From Rhizobiaceae bacterium (lineage in GTDB: Bacteria > Pseudomonadota > Alphaproteobacteria > Rhizobiales > Rhizobiaceae): a stretch of DNA of 64,000 nucleotides. Of this stretch, positions 35,929 through 45,912 are shown piece by piece. The notes beneath the pieces were generated by a model, which was not told the DNA's origin, searched no databases, and saw nothing but the letters and a program-made list of their open reading frames with translations. Position numbers and translations under genes: made by a program. Each line of letters begins with the position of its first letter. Within the stretch, counting starts at the first letter, position 1. The stretch covers positions 1 through 64,000 of the forward strand of contig JARGOX010000020.1 of assembly GCA_029233925.1 (NCBI GenBank), written 5' to 3'.

Positions 35929-37344
35929 TTAATTAGTTTGCCACTTTTCATGCCTGTTCATTGACAAAGGTGATTGCGGATAGGCTGGCAATCCAAAAAG
36001 TGACGCACATATGTCAGCCACCCTGGACTCGAATTCAGGCAAAAACAGGTCGAAATGGGCAAAATAACGCGACACGGACAATTCGTCCGATGGCGCCATA
36101 CCCTGGCACAACCGGCCGGTCGTCATCCCGTCATGCGCGTTCAAAATGGCCGGTTGAGCCGCCAATGCACGCGAAACCACACCACGCGGCAAATCAGTCG
36201 GAAAATTCCGGACCGGTTCACAAGGTGGACAGTCCTGATTGTTTTCAAACGGGCCAACGACAAGCGGCTGTGCGGGATGGCTGTTGATGATCCGGTAGCG
36301 CCCGTCCCACAGGGCCAGGCAGCCCGGCGCCACCTTCAAGGTCGGCAGAGCGCGCTTCTCGCGAAAGAGGAAAATTCCCTTTGCCCTGCGGTCGAGAACG
36401 CAACGGCTCAGATTGATTCTCGCAGGTCCCGCGCCAGAAACGAATCGTGCAATTTGATTGCGTGCGCTTGCGCCTGGCAGATAGGCGCGCCCACCCATCA
36501 ACGTCGCCAGCAGGGCAATCGCCCGATGAAGGTCATCGCCATCCGCCGAAGATACAGGCGGCAACTGAGCGATCATATCGCCATGGATTTGCGCATTTCC
36601 CTGCAGAAAGAGCGTCAGCGTTTCGGCCTCCCGGCGCCGCGCATCCACACTTGCAGCCATCAATTGAAGCGTTCGCTCATCTGCCTGCGCACTGCGGTCA
36701 CGCATCCGCATACGCACGCGTTCAAACCGACGGTCCACATTGCTCGGGTCATCGGTCCATGCAACCGATGCGGCGACAAGTCTTGCCCTTAACGCTGCGC
36801 GCGAAACCCGCAGCAATGGTCTCAATATCCAGCATTGACGATGGAACAATACGGCTTCAGCCATGCCTGCAAGCCCTCTCCTTGCACGCTTGGCTGCTCC
36901 GTTGCCCTTACCTGTGGCCGGAACGCGTTCCTGTCGCATCGCAAATGTTTCGATCTGATCATCTCTGGTGTGCGCGGTGACAATTGCCCTGGCACCAAGA
37001 CTGCGTGCCCCCTCGCACAGAAGTTCATAGCGCGCATTGCGGGCAGCATCCTGCAGGCCATTGGCCGGCTTGGGTCCTACCCACGTCATAGTCCGGTGAA
37101 CAATACCGTGTGATCGGCAATAATGCGCAACGGCCTCAGCCTCACCAGCCGAAGCGGCACGCAACCCGTGATCAACAGTCACGGCTGTCAGTCGTTTTGA
37201 GTGTTGGGTGCCCAAATGATGGTGCAAGAGATGCAGCAGGGCAATGGAATCGCTGCCACCGGAAACCGCAACGCACAGTTTGCCGGTCTCGCCAAATCGT
37301 TCCAAAAAGTCTTCAATTGCAAATTCAGGACAAACGTCGCTCAC
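35929..37344 (-). CDS. tilS: tRNA(Ile)-lysidine synthetase TilS
   Basis: TilS attaches lysine to C34 of tRNA-Ile(CAU) so that it reads AUA. The N-terminal PP-loop CVAVSGGSDSIALLHLL is clear, followed by VDHGLR and HTRDDQIETFAMR. The roughly 240 C-terminal residues are divergent, as usual. I place the start at the GTG at 37344 (VSDVCPEFAIEDFLERF), 11 bp after the cpoB stop. The open frame continues upstream inside cpoB without homology. Length is then 471 residues. Confidence 0.92.
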   Translation of the reverse strand: MSDVCPEFAIEDFLERFGETGKLCVAVSGGSDSIALLHLLHHHLGTQHSKRLTAVTVDHGLRAASAGEAEAVAHYCRSHGIVHRTMTWVGPKPANGLQDAARNARYELLCEGARSLGARAIVTAHTRDDQIETFAMRQERVPATGKGNGAAKRARRGLAGMAEAVLFHRQCWILRPLLRVSRAALRARLVAASVAWTDDPSNVDRRFERVRMRMRDRSAQADERTLQLMAASVDARRREAETLTLFLQGNAQIHGDMIAQLPPVSSADGDDLHRAIALLATLMGGRAYLPGASARNQIARFVSGAGPARINLSRCVLDRRAKGIFLFREKRALPTLKVAPGCLALWDGRYRIINSHPAQPLVVGPFENNQDCPPCEPVRNFPTDLPRGVVSRALAAQPAILNAHDGMTTGRLCQGMAPSDELSVSRYFAHFDLFLPEFESRVADICASLFGLPAYPQSPLSMNRHEKWQTN

Positions 37345-37355
37345 GCCACGGTCCG

Positions 37356-38312
37356 TTAGCAGCTCATGCGGCTTTGTTCGACAGCCACCTTGTTCTTCAC
37401 CGCCTCGGAGGAGCCGGGATAACGGGTCAGCACTTCTCTGTAGGTCGCACATGCGGTGTCGCGATTATCCAGTGCTGCCAGCGACATGCCCAGTTTCAGC
37501 AGCATTTCCGGCGCCTTTGGCGCATTGGGAAATTGTTTATGGGCAGTCAAAAGTGTTTTGGCCGCTTCATGAAACGACCCTTGGGAATATTGCGCCTCAC
37601 CCAACCAGAAATAGGCATCGGAAATCTTGTTACCGTCGGGATATTGGGAAATATAGCGGCTGAATGCCACTTCCGCCTGGGGGTAATCCCCCGAAAGCAC
37701 ATAGCCGTAAGCTGCCTGGTAAAGACCACCAGGCTCCGAGTCCGGCAGCGAGGCCGTTTTTGTCAGATCCTGAGTGGCATCTGACGCCGGCTGTTCCAAA
37801 GCCGGGTCAGCCTGCTGGACCGTAGTGGCAACATCGCTCTGATCGACCACGGTGTCGCCGCTGCGGGTCAAAGGCTGGACCGTGCTTTGCGTTGCCGCCA
37901 TTTCCTTGGCCACTTTTGCCGGTTCGCCAGAACCTGCATCAGACCTTTTGCCGCTGGCGCCTTCAAGCTCCTGAAAACGGAACTCATTGTCTTCCTGCAT
38001 CCGGCGCATATTCTCCTGCACTTCCAGCAGTTGAAATCCCAGCTCTTCAATACGGCCATTGAGCTCGCGGATACGTTCTTCAAGCTGTCCGATGCGGAAG
38101 GTCGCATCGTCGCCGGACTGGGCAAGGAGAACCGGTGCCGATTCAACCTTCTTTCTTCCAAAACCAGGAAGATTGAAAGCCAGTGGCAACCCGTGCCGCT
38201 GGCTTTGCACAGATGAGCTCTGATCTTGCGATGACGAAAGACCTGCCAGTGCCATTCCCGGCATCAAAAACACTGCGAAACAGAGGGCAATTGTTCGTGA
38301 ATAGGCGTTCAT
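37356..38312 (-). CDS. cpoB: Tol-Pal system protein CpoB/YbgF
   Basis: This periplasmic protein of 318 residues coordinates peptidoglycan synthesis with outer-membrane constriction through TolA. It has a signal peptide (IALCFAVFLMPGMALA) and a coiled coil (RIGQLEERIRELNGRIEELG, about 85-130). A variable linker and three TPR repeats follow (LYQAAYGYVLSGDYPQAEVA, DAYFWLGEAQYSQGSFHEAA, APEMLLKLGMSLAALDNRDT). The two cysteines near the C-terminus are at CATYREVL and the final residue. It is the last member of the tol-pal cluster, before tilS. Confidence 0.95.
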   Translation of the reverse strand: MNAYSRTIALCFAVFLMPGMALAGLSSSQDQSSSVQSQRHGLPLAFNLPGFGRKKVESAPVLLAQSGDDATFRIGQLEERIRELNGRIEELGFQLLEVQENMRRMQEDNEFRFQELEGASGKRSDAGSGEPAKVAKEMAATQSTVQPLTRSGDTVVDQSDVATTVQQADPALEQPASDATQDLTKTASLPDSEPGGLYQAAYGYVLSGDYPQAEVAFSRYISQYPDGNKISDAYFWLGEAQYSQGSFHEAAKTLLTAHKQFPNAPKAPEMLLKLGMSLAALDNRDTACATYREVLTRYPGSSEAVKNKVAVEQSRMSC

Positions 38313-38410
38313 ATTGTTCTTACCTGTTTTATGCCACTTCGAAGGCGACAATCGCAAGCCGAAAACCCGACTGTGTCGCCATGGCGATCATCCTCCGCAC
38401 GAAAGCGGGA

Positions 38411-38917
38411 TTAGCTGCTGGCACCTCTCACAACCGTAACGGCACGGCGGTTTTGCGACCAGCAGGAAATATCATCACACACTGCGACGGGACGTTCCTT
38501 GCCGTATGATATTGTTTTGATGCGCGCAGCCGACACACCTTTCGAGATGAGATAGCTGCGTGTTGCAGCTGCGCGCCGGGCACCAAGCGCCAAATTATAG
38601 GCACGTGTGCCGCGCTCATCCGCATTGCCTTCAATCAGCACTGCATCATTGGGATATTTTGCCAGCCATTGCGCCTGACGATCAAGCGTTGCGGCCGAAT
38701 CGGTCCTGATGGCGGACGAATCGGTATCAAAAAATATCCGGTCGCCTACATTCAACGTCAGATCCTGCTGCGAGCCGGGGGCTGCCCCGTTTGCGGCAAG
38801 ACCAAGTTCGCCCGGGCTGTTGGGCAGGGAATTTTTGGATGCGCAGCCTGACAGTGCGAGCGCAACGGCCAGCCCCAGCACAAGTGGATTGCGCGAAACG
38901 CTCATCAGCAGATTCAT
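38411..38917 (-). CDS. pal: Peptidoglycan-associated lipoprotein Pal
   Basis: This 168-residue outer-membrane lipoprotein has the lipobox ALSGC at the end of its signal peptide. An OmpA-like peptidoglycan-binding domain follows: DRIFFDTDSSAIRTD, VLIEGNADERGTRAYNLALG and ARIKTISYGKERPV. It anchors the outer membrane to peptidoglycan and is moved by TolB and TolA during division. It is downstream of tolB by 248 bp. Confidence 0.97.
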   Translation of the reverse strand: MNLLMSVSRNPLVLGLAVALALSGCASKNSLPNSPGELGLAANGAAPGSQQDLTLNVGDRIFFDTDSSAIRTDSAATLDRQAQWLAKYPNDAVLIEGNADERGTRAYNLALGARRAAATRSYLISKGVSAARIKTISYGKERPVAVCDDISCWSQNRRAVTVVRGASS

Positions 38918-39165
38918 TCTCAGTCTCCTCGAATTAACGACACAGTTTCATTTGTTGCCACATCTTTGTGTTCTGCTGACTAAAGCCTCAAACACAGTGT
39001 CTTTTGCACATCCGAATACACGATCCGACCGGGTCCTGACACTTGCGCAAATTCCTTATACAGCAGATTGCGGCGCGGTTACGACAGGCAAACGGTTATG
39101 AACGCCAAATTTACCAATTACGACAGGTTCCCATAACAGTTTTTCCCGTTATTTCAAAAGACCCG

Positions 39166-40488
39166 CTATTTCAGAAGCGGTGACCAGGCCGGGTCGGAAC
39201 CGAACTCCGGCGTTTGCACCCTCTCTTCATTGTAACCGGTCAGATCGATCGAGTAGAGCTGCGGTCCGGCAGCCCCTGCCGGCTGGCGGAAGAACATGAT
39301 GACCCGGCCATTGGGAGACCAGGTCGGCCCCTCATTGTGAAACCCCGTGGTCAAGATACGCTCACCGGAGCCATCGGGACGCATCACACCGATCGAGAAT
39401 TTGCCACCCGATTGTTTGGTAAAGGCAATGAGATCGCCGCGTGGTGACCAGACCGGCGTGGAATAGGACCCATCGCCAAAGGAAATGCGCTTCTGATTGC
39501 TGCCATCGGCATTCATCACATAAAGCTGCTGCCTGCCGCCACGATCCGATTCAAACACGATCTGCTGGCCTTCCGGAGAATAGGAAGGCGATGTGTCAAT
39601 GGCTGTTGTATTGGTTAGCCGTGTCGTTTTGCGTGAACGCAAATCCATCGTGTAAATATTGGCGTCGCCGTTTTGCTCCAAGCTCATGATCACTTTTTGC
39701 CCGTCCGGCGAAAAGCGCGGGGAAAAGGTCATTCCCGGAAAATTGCCGACAATTTCCCGTTGTCCCGTTTCCAGCTGCAGCAGATAGACCCGTGGCTGAC
39801 CGTTGGCAAAGGACATGTAGGTAACTTCCTGCCTGCTTGGCGAGAAGCGCGGGGTCAGAACAAGATCGTCGCCCTGTGTCAGAAAACGGAGATTTGCGCT
39901 GTCCTGATCCATGATGGCCAGGCGTTTTTTTCGATCATTGCGCGGTCCGCTCTCGGAGACGAAAACCACACGCGTATCGAAATAGCCCTTTTCACCCGTC
40001 AACTTTTCATAGATTGCGTCTGCGATGATATGGGCAACACGGCGCCAGTTTTCCGGCTGGGTAAAAAACTGCTGACCGATCAATTGTTCGGCGGCAAATG
40101 TATCCCACAAGCGAAATTCGGTGCGCAACCGGCCATCGGCTTCGGCCGTAACCCGACCGACAACCAGTGCCTGGGCATTGATAACGCGCCAGTCTTCAAA
40201 CCGCGGTGACAGATTGGGATCCGTTATCTTCTGGATAAAGGCCGCCTTGTTGATTGGCGCGAACAGCCCGGATCGCTTCAGGTCATCGGCAATCACACTT
40301 GCTATTTTCGCCCCGATATCATCCTTCGAGGCAAAATCGGTAATGGCGAGAGGCAGCGCTTCGACATTGCCCTTGGTGATGTCGATTTCGACAACCGCAT
40401 GCGCTGTGCCCGGCATCAAAACAAGACTGACCATCAATACATGGCCGAATACAGCCCAGAACACGGCGGCACGCCGAATATGGGCCAT
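39166..40488 (-). CDS. tolB: Tol-Pal periplasmic beta-propeller TolB
   Basis: This 440-residue secreted protein has an N-terminal alpha/beta domain ([20 protein letters not shown]) and a six-bladed propeller with repeated SPDG/SPEG and WSPRGD motifs (for example [20 protein letters not shown]). It carries Pal to the division site and hands it to peptidoglycan under TolA control. I chose the ATG at 40488, which gives a normal signal peptide; longer frames run into tolA. Confidence 0.96.
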   Translation of the reverse strand: MAHIRRAAVFWAVFGHVLMVSLVLMPGTAHAVVEIDITKGNVEALPLAITDFASKDDIGAKIASVIADDLKRSGLFAPINKAAFIQKITDPNLSPRFEDWRVINAQALVVGRVTAEADGRLRTEFRLWDTFAAEQLIGQQFFTQPENWRRVAHIIADAIYEKLTGEKGYFDTRVVFVSESGPRNDRKKRLAIMDQDSANLRFLTQGDDLVLTPRFSPSRQEVTYMSFANGQPRVYLLQLETGQREIVGNFPGMTFSPRFSPDGQKVIMSLEQNGDANIYTMDLRSRKTTRLTNTTAIDTSPSYSPEGQQIVFESDRGGRQQLYVMNADGSNQKRISFGDGSYSTPVWSPRGDLIAFTKQSGGKFSIGVMRPDGSGERILTTGFHNEGPTWSPNGRVIMFFRQPAGAAGPQLYSIDLTGYNEERVQTPEFGSDPAWSPLLK

Positions 40489-40546
40489 GAAAGCACGAGG
40501 GGCAGGAAACTGGTTGTCTTTGCGATAAAGGCTCAAGATTTTTTCC

Positions 40547-41602
40547 TCAGAACATCTGGCTAGGGTCGAAATTGACAATAACATCGGACCAGGCATCATA
40601 TTTCTCTTTTGGAAGATTGTAAGGCGCACAACGCAATACAGCTCTTCGTGCGCCACCGGACAAGACACGTCTTGTCTGGTCCGTGCCGCCGCTGGCTTCG
40701 ACGCTCGGCCGCCCGTCTATGGCGCCGTCACGATCCAGCCGCATGGTCACCGTCACACGCACGTCCGCCGCTTCAGACAATCCGGGCACAATTTGCCAGC
40801 AACGTTGGATCTGGCCGCGCAATGCATCCATTTCACTTTGCGACAATTGCGATCCCTCAGTGGTTATACGTCCGCCCAGGGCCGCTTCATCGTTGCTTTG
40901 TTTGGCGCCGCCGCCTGCTGCATCCTGCCTGTTCAACAAAGCTGCAACTTCATCGGCATTGAAATCACTATCCTTGGCGGAGGCCTGTTTGCTGGTTTCC
41001 TGGCGATCCTGGTTGTTCTTGCGTTCGGGCGTCTTGGCAGTCTGGGCCTTGGGTGGTGTCGGACGGGCCGTCGGAACCGGAATATTCTCCGGCACAGTTT
41101 CAGATTCCGGCTTGATGTCAACCGCCTGCGATATAGCCTCCGCCACAGGATCAGGCAGCACCGCCTGTTGTGGTTCAGGCAGAGCGGCAACTTCCGTCGC
41201 CGGAACGGGTTCGGGTTCCTTGACCGGCTGCGGAACAACCTCCGGTTCGCTTGTGGGAACAGGAACGGGTGTTTCGGCTTTTTCCGGCGACGCCGTCGCC
41301 TCGACGGTTGTCGGAGCCGGCTTTGCCTTTTCGACCGATTTCAGGTCAATCTTGTTGTCCCCGACATTTTCCGCATCCTTGACCTGGACCGGCTTGCTGG
41401 TGGGAACCGGCGCGGATTTTTCGGCCGCTGGAGCCTTGCGTTCACCCTGTTGAATCTGACTGATGGAGGAATAGGGAACGATGGCAACAGGCAGCGCCTC
41501 TATTTCCACCGCCTCATGCGGCGGTGGAGCTGACAGCCAGAACAGGCCCCAGCTCAATAGCAGGACGTGGCTCAGTGCGGATAATAATATGCCCAGTTTC
41601 AT
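40547..41602 (-). CDS. tolA: Tol-Pal energy-transducing protein TolA
   Basis: This 351-residue protein has one N-terminal membrane helix ([20 protein letters not shown]). A long low-complexity periplasmic arm rich in Pro, Val, Glu and Lys (about 60-250) follows, then a compact C-terminal domain ([20 protein letters not shown]). It couples the TolQR proton motor to TolB and Pal. The arm is diverged as usual; assignment rests on the ends and on operon position, 9 bp after tolR. Confidence 0.93.
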   Translation of the reverse strand: MKLGILLSALSHVLLLSWGLFWLSAPPPHEAVEIEALPVAIVPYSSISQIQQGERKAPAAEKSAPVPTSKPVQVKDAENVGDNKIDLKSVEKAKPAPTTVEATASPEKAETPVPVPTSEPEVVPQPVKEPEPVPATEVAALPEPQQAVLPDPVAEAISQAVDIKPESETVPENIPVPTARPTPPKAQTAKTPERKNNQDRQETSKQASAKDSDFNADEVAALLNRQDAAGGGAKQSNDEAALGGRITTEGSQLSQSEMDALRGQIQRCWQIVPGLSEAADVRVTVTMRLDRDGAIDGRPSVEASGGTDQTRRVLSGGARRAVLRCAPYNLPKEKYDAWSDVIVNFDPSQMF

Positions 41603-41611
41603 TGTCTGCGA

Positions 41612-42073
41612 TCAACCATCCTGCTCCTGGAGCGTAACAAGACCGAGATTCGTGTATCCTGCCGATGAGATAAGCGCCATGACCTTCATGACGGTACCGT
41701 AATCCGCATTGCGATCGCCGCGCACGTAAATCCGTTCCTGATAGCCGGTTGTTGCGATCGCTTGCAGCTTCGCCACAACCTCCTCCAGCGGAATTTCAGT
41801 TTCCTGCAAGAATATCAGACCATCCTGCCTGACAGACACGGTAATGGGCTGCGAGTCCGAACTGAGCGCACCCGCCTGGGTTTCCGGCAAGTCAATCGGC
41901 ACGCCGACAGTCAGCAGGGGAGCGGCAACCATGAAAATGATCAGCAATACCAGCATGACGTCCACGAAGGGCGTCACATTGATTTCGCTCATCGGCTGTC
42001 TTCTGCGCCCACGCCTGTGGTTGCCCTGACGCCTCCTGCCCCCGGCTGTTGCGCTGTCTGTTCCCATCACCAT
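41612..42073 (-). CDS. tolR: Tol-Pal motor protein TolR
   Basis: This 153-residue ExbD/TolR protein has a basic N-terminus. One membrane helix follows, [20 protein letters not shown], which carries the proton-relay aspartate in [10 protein letters not shown] periplasmic domain ([20 protein letters not shown]) completes it. It works with TolQ as a stator. A second in-frame ATG lies two codons in. Confidence 0.97.
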   Translation of the reverse strand: MVMGTDSATAGGRRRQGNHRRGRRRQPMSEINVTPFVDVMLVLLIIFMVAAPLLTVGVPIDLPETQAGALSSDSQPITVSVRQDGLIFLQETEIPLEEVVAKLQAIATTGYQERIYVRGDRNADYGTVMKVMALISSAGYTNLGLVTLQEQDG

Positions 42074-42084
42074 CGAAACGGCCT

Positions 42085-42801
42085 CTACTCTGCCGCTTGG
42101 CGTGGCTGCAGTTTCTCATCGATCTGACGCGATAAAATACCGGAGAATTCGTCTGCGAAACCCTCCATCCGGGCCGTCAGCTTGCCCGCATCAGAGGTGA
42201 ATTTATTGTAGGCAATCACCGCCGGGATGGCAGCCAGCAAACCAATCGCGGTGGCAAGCAACGCCTCGGCGATACCCGGAGCGACAACCGCCAGATTGGT
42301 GGATTTGGATCCCGCAATCGCCTGAAACGATGTCATGATACCAATCACGGTTCCAAACAGGCCGATGAAGGGCGCGGCGGAACCGATTGATGCCAGCGAA
42401 CCAAGGCGCGCTTCCAGCTTTTCAGCTTCCCGCGCCAGCGTGACATCCATTGATTTATCTATGCGCATTTGCAGCCCCATGGGGGAGCGGGCGCCGCGCT
42501 CATAGGATTTTTTCCATTCGCGCATGGCCGCGACAAAGATCGAACTGAGGCCGGTTGTTTTGCGACCCGTCAGCATCTGGTAAAGCTCTTCAAGCGATTG
42601 CCCTGACCAGAAAACCTGTTCGAACCTGTCGAACTGGCGCCTTGCCCGAACATAGTTGAAACTCTTGTCCAGAATGATGGCCCAGGTCCAAATGGATGCG
42701 CCGACGAGCCCAACCATAACCAGCTTGACCACAAAACCGGCCTGTATGAAAAGCGCCCAGAGAGTCACCTCATTCGTGGCCGCCAACCCTACCTGTTCCA
42801 T
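42085..42801 (-). CDS. tolQ: Tol-Pal motor protein TolQ
   Basis: This 238-residue ExbB/MotA-type protein has three membrane helices. The first is near residues 15-40, and the second and third surround APFIGLFGTVIGIMTSFQAI and GIAEALLATAIGLLAAIPAV. With TolR it forms the proton-driven motor that energises TolA at the septum. It is the first gene of tolQRAB; ybgC is 388 bp upstream. Confidence 0.97.
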   Translation of the reverse strand: MEQVGLAATNEVTLWALFIQAGFVVKLVMVGLVGASIWTWAIILDKSFNYVRARRQFDRFEQVFWSGQSLEELYQMLTGRKTTGLSSIFVAAMREWKKSYERGARSPMGLQMRIDKSMDVTLAREAEKLEARLGSLASIGSAAPFIGLFGTVIGIMTSFQAIAGSKSTNLAVVAPGIAEALLATAIGLLAAIPAVIAYNKFTSDAGKLTARMEGFADEFSGILSRQIDEKLQPRQAAE

Positions 42802-43189
42802 AAATACCTAATCCCTGAATCCGTGCGCCCGATCACGACGTGTGCACAGCACCTGCCTTGGTACTTGCCTGACACGCAGACCGATTTCGCTATAATTGTT
42901 GTCCGTCTCGCTCACCCAGCCTGCATGTTGCGATAAATCTTGGTGAAAGGATGGCGTGTGCGAGTCACCCAACCCGTGGGATCCCATTAAGACATGATTA
43001 TGGTTAATGACAGGTTAGGGAATATGGCAAGTCAAAACGAATGACAATAGTTTGTGCGAAAAGATCATCTTTGAAGCACGTTTCCAATCAGGCAAGAGAC
43101 CTTTGAAACAGGGATTGTACATTGTACCGGTTCTTGATTTTTCGCTGGCATCACTGACATTCGTCAGCATACCCCTGAAATTTTGAGAT
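42802..43189. other. Gap between ybgC and tolQ
   Basis: This 388-bp region presumably carries the tolQ promoter. I see short stops in all frames and no RNA gene. Unlike in many proteobacteria, ybgC and tolQ do not abut here. Confidence 0.5.
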
Positions 43190-43630
43190 TCAGAACTCAA
43201 ACAGCAAGGCGATCTCCCGGGGCAATCGCCGGGGCCTGCCACTGCGATTGACGATTGCGATGGTCACATGCGCATTGATCAGCTCATTGTCTTCGCAAAA
43301 AACCTTCTGGTCGAGCATCAGCCGGGCACCGGTAATCGCTTTGGTGATCGTGACGATGTCCAGCACATCATCCATTCGGGCGGCCGCCTTGAAGTCGATG
43401 TCCATATGACGCACCACAAAGGCCAGGCCATCAGGATCGCCATGCAAAGCCATTTGCCCCTGATGGATACCAAGGCAGCGCAGATAATCCGTGCGACCAC
43501 GTTCCAGAAATTGCAGATAACGCGCATGATAGACAACACCGGAAAAGTCCGTATCCTCGTAGTAGACCCGCTGCCTGAGCCGGTGGCCATTTCCCTCAAG
43601 GATTCCTGCTAGTGGATCAGACAAATGCAC
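43190..43630 (-). CDS. ybgC: Acyl-CoA thioesterase YbgC (Tol-Pal associated)
   Basis: This 146-residue hot-dog-fold enzyme hydrolyses acyl-CoA or acyl-ACP. The hallmark RVYYEDTDFSGVVYHARYLQ with the catalytic aspartate in EDTDFSG is followed by FLERGRTDYLRCLGI. It is usually the first gene of the tol-pal cluster and may link phospholipid metabolism to envelope constriction. It is divergent from sqdB. Confidence 0.95.
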   Translation of the reverse strand: MHLSDPLAGILEGNGHRLRQRVYYEDTDFSGVVYHARYLQFLERGRTDYLRCLGIHQGQMALHGDPDGLAFVVRHMDIDFKAAARMDDVLDIVTITKAITGARLMLDQKVFCEDNELINAHVTIAIVNRSGRPRRLPREIALLFEF

Positions 43631-43796
43631 CCTCCATCAACAATTATGATTGCCCGTGCGGTTGACGGAACACAATTCTGTTGCCAAATCAATGCCATAT
43701 CAACCAGCCAGCGGCCTTGTTGCCCCTCTGGCATAGTCATACTGTCACAATCGCGCGCTAACGCTCGCCGCATAGATGCATTTGGAGGTGATTCCC

Positions 43797-45017
43797 ATGA
43801 AAATCGCAATTCTTGGTGGTGACGGCTTTGTCGGTTGGCCCACGGCGCTTCATCTGTCGGAGCAGGGTCACGACGTCCACATCGTCGACAATCTGTCCCG
43901 CCGCTGGATAGACACGGAACTGGGTGTCCAGTCTCTGACACCGATGGATTCCATTCAGGAGCGCACCCGCATCTGGCATCAGGAAACCGGCCGGCGCATT
44001 CATTTCCATTTGATCGACATTGCCCGCGATTATGACCTGTTCAAATCATGGCTGGGTGAAAACCGCCCTGAAGCCATCGTGCATTTTGCCGAACAGCGTG
44101 CAGCCCCCTATTCGATGAAATCCGATCGCCACAAGAATTACACCGTCAACAACAATGTCAATGCGACGCACAATCTGCTCAATGCGATGGTCGCGACCGG
44201 CCTTGATGCCCATCTGGTTCACCTGGGCACCATGGGTGTCTATGGTTATTCCACCGTCGGCGCCGCCATTCCTGAAGGCTATCTGCCCGTTGGCATCGAA
44301 ACCATGGATGGCAATGTCGTCCAGCAGGACATTCTCTATCCGGCCAATCCCGGCTCCGTCTATCACATGACCAAATGCCTGGATCAATTGCTGTTCCAGT
44401 TCTACGCCAAGAATGACGGCTTGCGCATCACCGACCTGCATCAGGGCATTGTATGGGGCACCCACACCGAACAGACCCGCCGTCACCCGCAATTGATCAA
44501 CCGCTTCGATTATGATGGTGACTATGGAACCGTGCTGAACCGCTTTCTCATCCAGGCAGCCATTGGCTATCCCTTGACCGTTCACGGCACCGGAGGCCAG
44601 ACGCGCGCCTTCATCCACATTCAGGATTCCGTGCGCTGCATTGATCTGGCCCTGCAAAATCCACCGCAAAGCGGTGACAAGGTCAATATCTACAACCAGA
44701 TGACTGAAACCCACCGCGTCAAGGATCTTGCCGCACTGGTGGCTGGCCTGACCGGAACGGAAATCGCCTATCTGCCAAATCCGCGCAAAGAAGCAGCGGA
44801 AAATGATCTGGTCGTCAAGAACAACCAGTTCCTGGAACTGGGCCTTGACCCGATCACCCTGGAACAGGGTCTGCTTTCCGAAGTTGTGGATGTCGCCAGA
44901 AAATTCGCCTACCGGGTGGACCGCAGCCGCATTCCTGCCGTTTCGGCCTGGACGAAGGAAATCGAACCCACCATCAACCGAGATCCCGAAGGCAAGAAGC
45001 TGAAATCAGCTTCCTGA
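43797..45017 (+). CDS. sqdB: UDP-sulfoquinovose synthase SqdB
   Basis: SqdB makes UDP-sulfoquinovose from UDP-glucose and sulfite for the sulfolipid SQDG. The 406-residue SDR-fold enzyme has the NAD motif ILGGDGFVGWPTALHL, the family-specific DNLSRRWIDTELGVQSLTP, and VHFAEQRAAPYSM. The catalytic YxxxK is in GSVYHMTKCLDQ. GGAGG precedes the ATG at 43797 at proper spacing. It leads a three-gene operon. Confidence 0.97.
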   Translation: MKIAILGGDGFVGWPTALHLSEQGHDVHIVDNLSRRWIDTELGVQSLTPMDSIQERTRIWHQETGRRIHFHLIDIARDYDLFKSWLGENRPEAIVHFAEQRAAPYSMKSDRHKNYTVNNNVNATHNLLNAMVATGLDAHLVHLGTMGVYGYSTVGAAIPEGYLPVGIETMDGNVVQQDILYPANPGSVYHMTKCLDQLLFQFYAKNDGLRITDLHQGIVWGTHTEQTRRHPQLINRFDYDGDYGTVLNRFLIQAAIGYPLTVHGTGGQTRAFIHIQDSVRCIDLALQNPPQSGDKVNIYNQMTETHRVKDLAALVAGLTGTEIAYLPNPRKEAAENDLVVKNNQFLELGLDPITLEQGLLSEVVDVARKFAYRVDRSRIPAVSAWTKEIEPTINRDPEGKKLKSAS

Positions 45018-45030
45018 TGGTCACGTCAAG

Positions 45031-45912
45031 ATGATTGACAGGAACAGACCTGCAGCGTCCGGGCCGAGTGGCGAGCCGGGCGCTGCGCCCGGCCGTGCAG
45101 CAAAACATGCTTTTGTAACCCTTGTCACCAATGCCGACTACGCCCGTGGCGCACTGGCGCTGGTGCGCTCGATCCAATTTTCCGGAACGTCTGCGGATAT
45201 CGTCGTGCTGCATACGCAAGCGGTGACGCAAGACGAATTGTCCGCCGTGCAAAAGCTCGGCGCGCGTCTCATTCAGGTCGACCTGCTGCCGACATCCGAT
45301 GCCTTCAACCAGCGCCATGCCCGTTCCAAAATTCTCCTGAATGCGCCCTTTACCAAAGGACGAAAACCAGCATTCCATACGCCTCTCGACAATTTTGCCA
45401 AATTGCGCCTGTGGCAATTGGTGGAATACCAACGCTGCATCTTCATCGATGCCGATGCACTGGTCCTCAAAAACATCGACCAATTGTTCCTCTATCCGCA
45501 ATTTTCCGCAGCGCCCAATGTCTATGAATCGCTGAGCGATTTCCACCGGCTCAACTCCGGTGTCTTTGTCGCAGAACCCTCGTTGGAGACTTTTTCCGAC
45601 ATGTTGCGGGCGCTCGACCAACCGGATGTCTTCTGGAGACGCACGGACCAGACATTCCTGCAATCCTATTTCCCCGATTGGCATGGGCTACCGGTGTTTT
45701 TCAACATGCTGCAATATGTCTGGTTCAACATGCCAGAGTTGTGGGATTGGTCCTCCATTGGCGTGCTGCACTATCAATATGAAAAGCCTTGGGAAACCGG
45801 TCATCCGCGATCCCAGCAATTGATGCCCTTGATTGACCTGTGGCATGCCTATCTCAGCGGCGAGAACATTCCGGACATCGCATCGCTTCCCAACCCGGTG
45901 AAACCCGCGTGA
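45031..45912 (+). CDS. sqdD: Glycogenin-like glycosyltransferase SqdD (GT8)
   Basis: This 293-residue family-8 glycosyltransferase has FVTLVTNADYARGALALVRS near the start, the metal-binding DxD in CIFIDADALVLKNIDQL, and a conserved FNAGV-like segment read here as HRLNSGVFVAEPS. In Rhodobacter and Sinorhizobium, SqdD lies next to SqdB and is thought to transfer sulfoquinovose to diacylglycerol. The gene is 13 bp after sqdB and overlaps the next gene by 4 bp. Confidence 0.9.
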   Translation: MIDRNRPAASGPSGEPGAAPGRAAKHAFVTLVTNADYARGALALVRSIQFSGTSADIVVLHTQAVTQDELSAVQKLGARLIQVDLLPTSDAFNQRHARSKILLNAPFTKGRKPAFHTPLDNFAKLRLWQLVEYQRCIFIDADALVLKNIDQLFLYPQFSAAPNVYESLSDFHRLNSGVFVAEPSLETFSDMLRALDQPDVFWRRTDQTFLQSYFPDWHGLPVFFNMLQYVWFNMPELWDWSSIGVLHYQYEKPWETGHPRSQQLMPLIDLWHAYLSGENIPDIASLPNPVKPA